57,904 nt of DNA from assembly GCA_024653775.1 (NCBI GenBank), contig JANLHZ010000289.1:1-57904 (forward strand), given 5' to 3'. The notes beneath the pieces were generated by a model, which worked only from the letters and a program-made list of their open reading frames with translations, was not told the DNA's origin and did not search any database. Made by a program: the position numbers and the translations under genes. The stretch is from Planctomycetota bacterium. Lineage in GTDB: Bacteria > Planctomycetota > UBA8742 > JACQVU01 > JANLHZ01. Numbering within the stretch: the stretch's first letter is position 1; each line of letters begins with the position of its first letter. This document shows positions 14,445 through 22,220 of the stretch, in pieces.

Positions 14445-16960
14445 TCCCCGCCTCCGTTTCTTGCGCGGTTGATCGCGTACGATGCAACAAAATGAAGGAG
14501 CGACATATTCGGAAATTCCAAGCGATTTTCGTCTTCGGACCTCACCGAAATCAGCCCCCTAACGAAGTCGCGGGCGTTTTTTTCGCTATCCGACAATTCT
14601 TCTTCCTTGCGAGGCTCGTAATTACGTTTGATGTCGTAACTCACCAGCGGAACGAATCGAAAGTACAGATTGTCGCCAGTCCTCATGTAGTCGCGATACA
14701 TTTCCGAGTAACCGAGAAGTCTGCGAATCTGACCAGAGCCAACTACTTCGTCTTCGTTCCACTTAGCAAGTTGCTTCGCTAATCCAAGCGCCTCCAGGTA
14801 GTCTTTCCACTGAAGGCAGGTTTCGAACACCGTCAGACGATCCTTCTTCGGCCGCCCGATGTCCACAGCCTCGTCTTCGCCATGTCTTTTTTTGCCGATT
14901 TTATCCTTTTCTCCGAACGGCTCGGTACGATCCGATAGAGTGTGTTTCGCAAATTCGAGTTTCTCATCCGCGTCGTCAACCGCCTGCCTGACCGGAGTAT
15001 GCGAATGAACGAGCGATATACCGGCAGACAGCGTGAAAGATGGATTGTTACAAGTGTACTCTCTAAAGTCTTCCCTTATTTTGCCTGCAAGATTCAGCAT
15101 GGTTTCCCAAGGTCCGAGGCATAGAACGTCGTCCCCGCCGGAATAGATCATGTACACGCTTGCGAATTCCTCGCTCCGGCAAAGATGATCTATCCATCCA
15201 GTGAAAAACAAGTCGATATAACGGGATAGAGTCGATACCCGCGAAACAGATTTCTGTACGTGAGACAAAATATCGTCTTTGTCGTCGTTTTCTCCCGCGA
15301 GACCATCTCTAAATATCTTACCAAGGTTATCGACATCCATTTTCAAGTATGCAAGCGCTCCGCGTCCAGCGCCGCTTTTAGCGATATCCTCAAACGTCAT
15401 TACGCCACTGTCAACCGACTTCGGCACGTGGTTTCCCATCATGCGACCGTAAAGCGGTAGATGGCCGATGCTTCCTTCGTAACGAAGATCGTAAATCAAA
15501 TGCGCGTCGGAATTTTGGGGAAGCGTCTTCAAGGCTTCGATCCGTCCGAATGGGAAGAGGTCGCTTTTTCCGTCGCTAAAAGCAATGTAATTCGCGCCTG
15601 CCAGATTCCTTCCAAACTCTCGCAAATAATTGCAGACGTTGCATAAATAATAGCTTTCATCTCCGTCGCGGCATTCGCTTCCCGCCTTTCTCCCGCAGGA
15701 CTGGCAGAGATTTTCCTGGTGAATCTCCGATAGCGGCTCGATGACGAATTCGGTTTCAAGCCAGCCTTCCCCATTTTGCAGAAGTCCGCGCAGCGGCATC
15801 TTTTTCTCTTCGTCGAGCAGTTCGCCGAGCGTTTCCCGCGACGCGCTGAATTTTTTGAACTCGTCCACGCCGAGGCTGACGGAAGCGAAACAAATCGAAA
15901 CCTCGCAGTCGGTTACGCGTTTCGACCAGTCGTCCACGCTTGATCTGACGTCGCTCAGAACATTCTCCGACTCAGCGGTGTTCGGAAGCAGCAATGTAAA
16001 GTTCCCACCGGCGTTCAGAATCCGGTTTGTAAGCGGCAGGTTCAGCCTTCTTAGAATTTCAGTTGAAACCTGCTCGGACACTAGCTGCACGAACGAGGAT
16101 CTTGCGCGCAGGCTTTTCGCCACGCCTCCCGCGCCATGTTTTACGTTCATTATAAACTTCTGAATGCCGCCAAAGTCCCCGCCAACGACAAGAAAAGGCT
16201 TTCCGCCTTTCCCGTCATACAGGAAAAGCGCTCCAGCGAGCGCGGCGGTTGTTTTCGAGTGGTCGTAAAGAGAAATCTCTGGAACGCTGTTCGTATCCGC
16301 GGGGATGCACCAGCAGTACTTCTCCATAAGGGAAAGAACGCGGTTTATGAATCCCCACGAATCCCGGACTTCGATCGACTCGAACTCCCGCAGAAATCCT
16401 TCCCAGAGCGATGCGTACTCGGTGGTAAGAAGTTCGCCGCGCGGGGTTTCAAGCCTATCTGAATCGTCCCTTAGCGGGAACGCATTTTCCGCAGTTAAAG
16501 GCTTTAGGGGATATACCCATATACCTTCGGTTTTTTTTCCCTCCAGCGAAACATCCACCGGAGAAAGTCGCACCTTCAAATACTTGCGATAATTGGACGA
16601 TTTTTCGTCTCCCTGACCTTCGAGATGAGGAAGCCTCTCCGCTCCCGAGGAAAGACAGTCCGCCCTGGTTATCAGTTTGTGCCCATCGACCATCGGCAGG
16701 TGGTGGTGCGCGGCAAGCTCTGTAACGGAATCGATTCGAAGTCCATCCGGGCAGTTCTTGCGGAGAACCTTGTCGCAGAATTGATATGTGAATATGGCGT
16801 GAAGATGCGAAAAGTAGCCCCTGTTCGGACAAAGATTTTCGATCTGATCTTTCGATTCCAGCTCGCTGTATTTACCCCCGGCGGCCCGCTGATAGAACTT
16901 ACCGATGTCGTGGAGAAGCCCCGCGAGAACGACTTCGTGGACTGCGTGTTGATCTTTCAT
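14441..16960 (-). CDS. cas10: Cas10/Csm1, HD nuclease and cyclic-oligoadenylate synthetase
   Basis: An 839-residue type III signature protein. The N-terminal HD domain is intact (GLLHDIGKF at 14-22, with downstream His residues HAIFTYQF and HHLPMVDGHK), so single-stranded DNase activity is expected. A zinc site follows (CQSCGRKAG...YYLCNVC). The second palm domain carries the cyclase motif SGGDD with GGDD at 608-611, so cyclic oligoadenylate synthesis is expected when target RNA is bound. Domain D forms the C-terminal 150 residues. It is the first gene of the operon cas10-zn-csm2-csm2-csm3-csm4-CARF-RelE. No strong ribosome site precedes the ATG. Confidence 0.95.
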   Translation of the reverse strand: MKDQHAVHEVVLAGLLHDIGKFYQRAAGGKYSELESKDQIENLCPNRGYFSHLHAIFTYQFCDKVLRKNCPDGLRIDSVTELAAHHHLPMVDGHKLITRADCLSSGAERLPHLEGQGDEKSSNYRKYLKVRLSPVDVSLEGKKTEGIWVYPLKPLTAENAFPLRDDSDRLETPRGELLTTEYASLWEGFLREFESIEVRDSWGFINRVLSLMEKYCWCIPADTNSVPEISLYDHSKTTAALAGALFLYDGKGGKPFLVVGGDFGGIQKFIMNVKHGAGGVAKSLRARSSFVQLVSEQVSTEILRRLNLPLTNRILNAGGNFTLLLPNTAESENVLSDVRSSVDDWSKRVTDCEVSICFASVSLGVDEFKKFSASRETLGELLDEEKKMPLRGLLQNGEGWLETEFVIEPLSEIHQENLCQSCGRKAGSECRDGDESYYLCNVCNYLREFGRNLAGANYIAFSDGKSDLFPFGRIEALKTLPQNSDAHLIYDLRYEGSIGHLPLYGRMMGNHVPKSVDSGVMTFEDIAKSGAGRGALAYLKMDVDNLGKIFRDGLAGENDDKDDILSHVQKSVSRVSTLSRYIDLFFTGWIDHLCRSEEFASVYMIYSGGDDVLCLGPWETMLNLAGKIREDFREYTCNNPSFTLSAGISLVHSHTPVRQAVDDADEKLEFAKHTLSDRTEPFGEKDKIGKKRHGEDEAVDIGRPKKDRLTVFETCLQWKDYLEALGLAKQLAKWNEDEVVGSGQIRRLLGYSEMYRDYMRTGDNLYFRFVPLVSYDIKRNYEPRKEEELSDSEKNARDFVRGLISVRSEDENRLEFPNMSLLHFVASYAINRARNGGGE

Positions 16961-17165
16961 TTTCAGCGTTTCTATTCGACGAATACTACGTTGTTTTGAC
17001 TTGTTCTAAAAGATTTTTTAACTTTTTTGGTAAATGTTCGGTGAGCCACATTCCCTGAATTACAAAACCGGCGTCCTCGCAGAGCTTCAGCGCGGAGACG
17101 CGGAGAGCGCGGAGACTCGCAGAGAATTTTTGGAGTGCGCACAAATTCGTGGCCTGTACATCCTA
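16961..17165. other. Upstream region of cas10
   Basis: About 200 bp without an ORF. It should contain the promoter of the cas10 operon, in the A/T-rich part near 16990-17035. It also holds an imperfect tandem of GCGGAGA-type units near 17090-17120, a simple dispersed motif. No clear -10/-35 pair could be assigned. Confidence 0.3.
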
Positions 17166-17347
17166 AGGACGCGCGTCAAAATAAGTTGAGGTTTTCACAT
17201 CTCATCTTCACGCCATCTTCGCTTCGCGCTCGGTCGCCAAATCCTCAACGGAACTATAGCTACGCTTCCGGTTTGGCTTCCTCGCGCAAAGCGAACCTGA
17301 CACAAACCTGAGCGCGAAATCCCTAAACTTATTTTGACGCACGTCCT
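17166..17347. mobile_element. 182-bp MITE-like element with 22-bp terminal inverted repeats
   Basis: The left end (17166-17187, AGGACGCGCGTCAAAATAAG...) and the right end (17326-17347) are inverted copies matching at 21 of 22 positions. The interior has no ORF. Short CCTAA tracts flank both sides, but a clean target duplication could not be fixed. It lies between cas10 and the leader-distal end of the array. Confidence 0.6.
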
Positions 17348-17416
17348 AACCGTGATTCGCTGGTGGATAGTAGCGCGGCCGTTCCGCCCGCAATACGGTA
17401 GCGAATAGCTTCGCGC

Positions 17417-17487
17417 CCTTGCGTCTTTGCGCGAAATATTTTTCGTAACCGGAGATTATGGGATCGTTTCGCGCAAAGACGCCAAGG
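17417..17487. repeat. 20-bp inverted repeat, possible large hairpin
   Basis: 17417-17436 (CCTTGCGTCTTTGCGCGAAA) pairs with 17467-17487, with a single one-base bulge and a 30-base loop. It resembles the CGCAAAGACGC-type motifs scattered in many genomes. It could terminate or process the array transcript, which is read from the right, but it has no T run. Confidence 0.55.
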
Positions 17488-17596
17488 TGCAGAGCCGCCA
17501 GGGAATTAAATTCAAGATGGCGAACCGATCCTGCGGAGATGGCCGGAAACGTGAATTATCGAACCAACACTTTTTTTGTTGTGGTGAAAAACGGTT

Positions 17597-18532
17597 GTTT
17601 CAATCCCTTGTTCATCAGGGAAGCGCTTTGAGAAAAGGAGCAACCATGATAGCACACACAGGCCACCACGTTTTCAATCCCTTGTTCATCAGGGAAGCGC
17701 TTTGAGAAAATGGAGAACATCGTTCAAACACCCACCGTCTACAGATTTCAATCCCTTGTTCATCAGGGAAGCGCTTTGAGCGTTTTCGGTTCTACGACAT
17801 CCTAGCAGGAATAGAAAAATTTCAATCCCTTGTTCATCAGGGAAGCGCTTTGAGGTTGATCTCCCTCGATTACAAGCCACAGTTCTCCAAGATTTCAATC
17901 CCTTGTTCATCAGGGAAGCGCTTTGAGAAGGCGACTCTTGAAGAGGATGGTTCCCTGAAGAACTATTTCAATCCCTTGTTCATCAGGGAAGCGCTTTGAG
18001 TTCACAGTGAAGGGCAAGAGGCCCTTCACTGCGAGGCTGCGGTAGTGTACTACCGCATCTTTCAATCCCTTGTTCATCAGGGAAGCGCTTTGAGGGTGCT
18101 TTCAGAGGTACCATTCGTCCCCATCGGGGAGTTTCAATCCCTTGTTCATCAGGGAAGCGCTTTGAGCGATCACGGAAGAAATCACTGGGACGGATAACGG
18201 CACTGTTTCAATCCCTTGTTCATCAGGGAAGCGCTTTGAGTAAAGTCGGCGTTACTCGGGCCTCGAAAAGAAATCGTTTCAATCCCTTGTTCATCAGGGA
18301 AGCGCTTTGAGGCCGCCGCCGTGAGAAGAAATTTAACTCACGGATAGAGGTTTCAATCCCTTGTTCATCAGGGAAGCGCTTTGAGGTTTAGGTTTTTTAT
18401 TACAGCCCGGCGACACCGGGCAGGTTTCAATCCCTTGTTCATCAGGGAAGCGCTTTGAGTAGATAATTTTCTTGACGTGATTCCAACAGCGTGCTAGTTT
18501 CAATCCCTTGTTCATCAGGGAAGCGCTTTGAG
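17597..18532 (-). CRISPR. CRISPR array, 13 repeats and 12 spacers, type III
   Basis: The 36-bp repeat on the plus strand begins GTTTCAATCCC and ends GCGCTTTGAG. Its 35-bp core is invariant in all 13 copies. Read on the minus strand it ends in ATTGAAAC, the usual 8-nt crRNA handle, so transcription is most likely leftward, from a leader at 18533-18767 on the cas6 side. Repeats start (35-bp core) at 17598, 17672, 17746, 17820, 17893, 17966, 18060, 18132, 18206, 18277, 18351, 18425 and 18498. Spacers are 36-39 bp except the sixth (18001-18059), which is 59 bp and contains two perfect hairpins. The outermost repeat base is G in copies 1 and 8-13 but T, A, A, A, A, C in copies 2-7. Confidence 0.98.
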
Positions 18533-18767
18533 TGCAGTGTCACAAGTCCCCGTCCGCCTACCGTTTATAACGCGGTTTGCGAGCGGGTCTAAAAATCTCC
18601 CCAAAACTAGTGTTGATAACTCCAGAAAAAACTCCATTTTGCTCCGTAACTCCTTGGTGTGCGGGGATATCGAGCGGGTCCGGGGGTTTTTGCCACCCTG
18701 AGCCGCTCGAAGGTTACGGTTCGTTATGTTTCCAATGATCGACAAGACGACTGTCATCGTAAACCGT
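18533..18767 (-). promoter_or_regulatory. Probable CRISPR leader and array promoter
   Basis: The 235 bp between the cas6 stop and the first identical repeats is the expected leader position for leftward transcription. On the minus strand a TTTAGA (18588-18593) and TTATAA (18565-18570) pair with 17-bp spacing is a plausible promoter about 30 bp from the first repeat. No ORF here is convincing. Confidence 0.5.
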
Positions 18768-19664
18768 TCAATAGATTGTGACAAGGGGCTCGTTTATAAA
18801 AAAACGCACTCTTCCAAGACCGAAGGAAGTGTGACGACCGACATGCATGACTTCAGCGATGCGAAGCATGTTCGAAAACATTTGTATCGGACCGCGAAAC
18901 GTCGCGTTGCCGGTAAGTCCCTCAAGGAGCATCACGCGTCCCTGTCTTCTTGAAAATCTTCCTCTTGACGCGGATTTCAATTCGTTTCCGACGCATTCGA
19001 CTTTTTCAGCGAGGGACAGAATCGCGTCCCTGTCCAGTTCAAGTTTGTTACCAATGTGGAAGTATGAAATCAATTCGAGACGACGAAGGATGGAGGAGAC
19101 AAGCAGTTTGAAGTCGATGGTTTTAGCCACTTTTCCGTCCGACTTAATCGACAGCGGAGAAACTGTTTGCAGCCTGACGGTATCGACCCTATCTCCTTCG
19201 TCCGACGTAAGCGACGCTGGAATTTCCAGCGTGTGGGAACCCTCGCCGCGGACTTCCTCGATCTCGAATTTCGACCTGAATTTGCCGATGCCGGATTCGC
19301 CAAGTTTTTCGAGCGCCGCCCGGAAGAAAGGAAAGTACGCCACAGCCTTGCCAAAGAGGATAAGATCGACTGAAGATTGGTCCGAGTCGACCGCGCGATC
19401 CTCGAATACGAAAGGATGTGGAGCTTTTTCGTAAAGACGCATCACGTCGGAGTCCGTGGGAACCGGAGTCTCGAAAAGATAAGGATACGCGCAACTATAT
19501 TTCAGTTGGCAATCCATGCAATGAACGGGCATTGTGCAAACGAGTTCTCGTAGCGTCTTGCCGAAGCCGCCGCGAAGCGCGTTCGAGAACCAAAAAGTCT
19601 CCTTTCCTGAATCCGACAGTCGTATATTGAAGGTGAATCTTTTGTAGACGAAGGCGCTAAACAT
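18768..19664 (-). CDS. cas6: CRISPR endoribonuclease Cas6
   Basis: A 298-residue RAMP endonuclease that cuts the array transcript within each repeat to give crRNAs with an 8-nt 5' handle. The C-terminal signature is clear: HVGRHTSFGLGRVRFF, the glycine-rich loop of Cas6. Earlier segments also fit (RGGFGKTLRELVC, a CxxCxxxxxC cluster CMDCQLKYSC, and YLFETPVP). The ATG at 19664 is chosen because MFSAFVYKRFTFNIRL gives the normal beta strand at the N terminus; the longer frame from 19820 adds unconserved Arg-rich residues. It sits upstream of the leader, apart from the effector operon, and probably has its own promoter. Confidence 0.9.
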   Translation of the reverse strand: MFSAFVYKRFTFNIRLSDSGKETFWFSNALRGGFGKTLRELVCTMPVHCMDCQLKYSCAYPYLFETPVPTDSDVMRLYEKAPHPFVFEDRAVDSDQSSVDLILFGKAVAYFPFFRAALEKLGESGIGKFRSKFEIEEVRGEGSHTLEIPASLTSDEGDRVDTVRLQTVSPLSIKSDGKVAKTIDFKLLVSSILRRLELISYFHIGNKLELDRDAILSLAEKVECVGNELKSASRGRFSRRQGRVMLLEGLTGNATFRGPIQMFSNMLRIAEVMHVGRHTSFGLGRVRFFINEPLVTIY

Positions 19665-19866
19665 GAAATGACAATTATATATGTAGAAAGAACGGTGGCA
19701 AAACGGTATTCGATGAATTATGGATCGCGCAAGGACATGTTTTGCGGGACGACAGAGGCCTCTGTACCATCGCCCGCGGGAACACGCCAAGCGCGCCCTG
19801 ACGCCGAGCGCTGGCGTCACGAATCCTAATCACGAATCGGTTGCCGCAAAATAGAGAAAGGTTCGC

Positions 19867-20700
19867 ATGTCATCGATCGAAGGCGATTCGACTGGGAAAG
19901 GGTTTACGATAGACCTTGCCGTCATCGTCGTGACGTTCGTCTTTTTTCTCGCCGTCGTACTGGCGATTCGCGGCGGGTGGCTGTGGGACGACGCCAGCAC
20001 ACCCGAGTCCGAAGCAAAGCCAAGGATCGTGGTGTTCTGCGCAGCGAGCGTCGAGCCTGCGATGTACGAAATCCTCCTCGGCTACGAGAAGGCGCACGAG
20101 GTCGAGATTGCTGTGAGCGCCGCGTCGTCGGGCACCCTCGCGCGGCAGATCGAATCCGGCGCGAGGTGCGAAATTTTCATTTCAGCGAACTCGGAATGGA
20201 TGGACTTCGTAGCCGAGAAGAATCTGATCGACGTTTCGAGTCGCGTCGACCTTCTGCGGAATTCTCTCGTCCTCGTCCGGAACGCGGATTTCGATTTCAG
20301 TCTGGATTTCGAGACATCCGCGGAGGCGCTCCGGAGTTATGACGACCATCTCGCGATCGGCGATCCCGCGGGCGTGCCCGCCGGAAAGTACGCAAAGGAA
20401 GCGCTGACGAATCTCGGACTATGGTCCGCGCTCGAGCCGAGGTTCGTTTTCGCCGCGGACGTTCGCTCGGCTCTGATGTACGTCGAGCGCGGCGAAGCTC
20501 CGCTCGGGATCGTTTACCAAAGCGACGCTTTGGCGTCGAAGCATGTGCGCGTCGTGGACGAGTTCCCGGCTTCGAGTCATTCGCGGATCGTCTATCCCGC
20601 TGCGTTGATGAAGGAGCATTCGGACGAAGCGGAATCGTTTTTCGAGTATCTTTCGTCCAGCGAGGCAAAGGATGCGTTCGCGAAATTCGGATTCGAGTAG
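19867..20700 (+). CDS. modA: ModA-like molybdate/oxyanion-binding protein with N-terminal membrane anchor
   Basis: A 277-residue periplasmic-binding-protein fold. Family motifs are VVFCAASVEPAMYEI (the ligand-loop AASV), SAASSGTLARQIESGA, IFISANSEWMDF, the AIGDPAGVPAGKYAKEAL segment and GIVYQSDAL. ModA delivers molybdate to the ModBC ABC transporter. Here a transmembrane helix (residues 15-35) replaces the usual cleavable signal or lipobox, with no cysteine at its end, so the protein is probably membrane-tethered and faces the periplasm. No modB or modC lies nearby; the partners must be elsewhere if it serves transport. It converges on the glycosyltransferase gene. The preceding 200 bp contain a small TGACGCC/GGCGTCA hairpin. 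Confidence 0.85.
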   Translation: MSSIEGDSTGKGFTIDLAVIVVTFVFFLAVVLAIRGGWLWDDASTPESEAKPRIVVFCAASVEPAMYEILLGYEKAHEVEIAVSAASSGTLARQIESGARCEIFISANSEWMDFVAEKNLIDVSSRVDLLRNSLVLVRNADFDFSLDFETSAEALRSYDDHLAIGDPAGVPAGKYAKEALTNLGLWSALEPRFVFAADVRSALMYVERGEAPLGIVYQSDALASKHVRVVDEFPASSHSRIVYPAALMKEHSDEAESFFEYLSSSEAKDAFAKFGFE

Positions 20701-20776
20701 CGACTGGCCACACACCACAACCTACCGACAACAATGACACATTCTGCGTTCTGACTACTGACTACTATTTCTACAT

Positions 20777-21985
20777 TCAACTCACCCTCTGGGTCATCCG
20801 CTCGTACAGACGCGTCGTCATGTCCACCATCTTCTCTATCGAGAAGTGGCTGACGACGCGCTCACGGCCTTTCGCGCCCATGGATCGAAAGTGGTCGTCC
20901 GACTTCATCACGTTTCGAATCGCGTCCGCAATCTGCGCGGGACTCCGCGAATCGACGAGGTAACCCGTCACGCGGTCGTCGATCAGTTCCGGAATTCCGC
21001 CAACGCGGGAGCCGATGACGGGGAGTCCGCAGGCCATGGCTTCCGCGATGACCATCCCGTAGCTTTCGTAGAGCGAAGGCGCGACAGCAAGGTCCGACGC
21101 GCCAAGAAGGTCCGCGACGTCCGTTCGAAGCAGCAGGAACTTCACGCGCCCTTCGATGCCAAGCTCCTTCGCGGCTAGCTGAAGCTGCTCGCGCAGATAG
21201 CCGTCGCCGACGACAAGGAGCGTGAATTCGATTCCCGACGCGCTGAGCTGCTTCATCGCTTCGAAAAGATCGCGGTGGCCCTTTTCGCCTGCAAGACGTC
21301 CTACGATGATTATGACGAACTCGTTCTCCGGAATCGAAAGACTCGCGCGAACTTCCGAGCGTCTCTCGCGCGTCATCGGCGAAAACTTCCGGCAATCGAC
21401 GCCGTTCGGGATAACAGTGTACTTCGATCTTGGCGCGAGTCTCAGCGCGACCTGCTCTTCGAGATCGAGTCTGTTCAAAGCCACGACCTTGTGGGAGAGA
21501 TGCTCCGCAAGCCGCCTCAGCACGTAGAACGCGGATCGTTTCGCAAAACTCTGGTCGCTTACTTCGTCGATCTGAGCGTCCTTGCCGAAGATGTGCCCAT
21601 GCGGCGTGTAAACGATAGTCCGGACTTTCTCGATACTCCCGGCAACGCTCCCGATCAGCCCGGCTTTGCTCGTGTGGGTGTGAATAATGTCGGGACTAAA
21701 GTCACGGATCAGCTTTCGGAGTTCAGCAACCGCGCGAAGGTCCTTTAGCGGATGCGGCGAGCGGACGAGGTTCTCGATAGTGACGAGCTTTATTCCGAGG
21801 TCTTTCGCAATGCCTTCGAGGCTGCCCTCGCTGCCGGTTTCCGGGCCGAACGCGAGGACGGGTTCGAATCTTGATCGATCGATACGTCTAAGGGTTTCGA
21901 CAATCAACTGTTGCGCACCGCCCAGGATGAGTCTGGTAACGAGTACAAGAATTTTAACCTTTTTTGTGGTCGTGGGCGTGGTCAA
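20777..21985 (-). CDS. Family 4 glycosyltransferase
   Basis: A 402-residue GT-B enzyme that transfers a sugar from a nucleotide sugar, probably in surface polysaccharide or glycolipid assembly. The N-terminal acceptor domain has LVTRLILGGAQQLIVETLR and the HTHTSKAGLIG segment typical of GT4. The donor domain has VIPNGVDCRKF, VGRLAGEKGH, LLVVGDG and the EX7E motif in SLYESYGMVIAEAMACGLPV. It is a single gene between convergent and divergent neighbours. The specific sugar cannot be read from the sequence. Confidence 0.88.
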   Translation of the reverse strand: MTTPTTTKKVKILVLVTRLILGGAQQLIVETLRRIDRSRFEPVLAFGPETGSEGSLEGIAKDLGIKLVTIENLVRSPHPLKDLRAVAELRKLIRDFSPDIIHTHTSKAGLIGSVAGSIEKVRTIVYTPHGHIFGKDAQIDEVSDQSFAKRSAFYVLRRLAEHLSHKVVALNRLDLEEQVALRLAPRSKYTVIPNGVDCRKFSPMTRERRSEVRASLSIPENEFVIIIVGRLAGEKGHRDLFEAMKQLSASGIEFTLLVVGDGYLREQLQLAAKELGIEGRVKFLLLRTDVADLLGASDLAVAPSLYESYGMVIAEAMACGLPVIGSRVGGIPELIDDRVTGYLVDSRSPAQIADAIRNVMKSDDHFRSMGAKGRERVVSHFSIEKMVDMTTRLYERMTQRVS

Positions 21986-22220
21986 AGGTTACAATGTGAA
22001 TAATATGTTTCTGAACGGGTTTGTGTTCGGCATTGTTTGTTAAGTCTTTCACACTAATAGAAAAACGATATTTATTCAATGGTCGTGTCCTATCTGGTAT
22101 TATCTAGTTGTTAGGACCGTACACCAGTCTGCCGGCTGGCTTAGACTTTCTACTCGAAAGTCATTTAGAGAGACTTCAGAAACAGAATTCAATACATCCG
22201 TCAAACCTCGAGAGGTGACC
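21986..22220. promoter_or_regulatory. Divergent promoter region
   Basis: A 235-bp A/T-rich gap between the divergent GT4 gene and the large lipoprotein gene. It must carry promoters for both. A short GACTTT/AAAGTC hairpin lies near 22146-22164. A GAGGTGA segment right before 22221 is the ribosome site that fixes the start of the rightward gene. Confidence 0.4.

Noticed and set aside
17689-18515. Short frames reading MNKGLK... within the array
   Set aside because: They are translations of the CRISPR repeat itself.
19734-19830. TGACGCC/GGCGTCA hairpin near 19800 as a further copy of the dispersed core repeat
   Set aside because: Only the short hairpin is shared; the rest does not align with 11598 or 34215.
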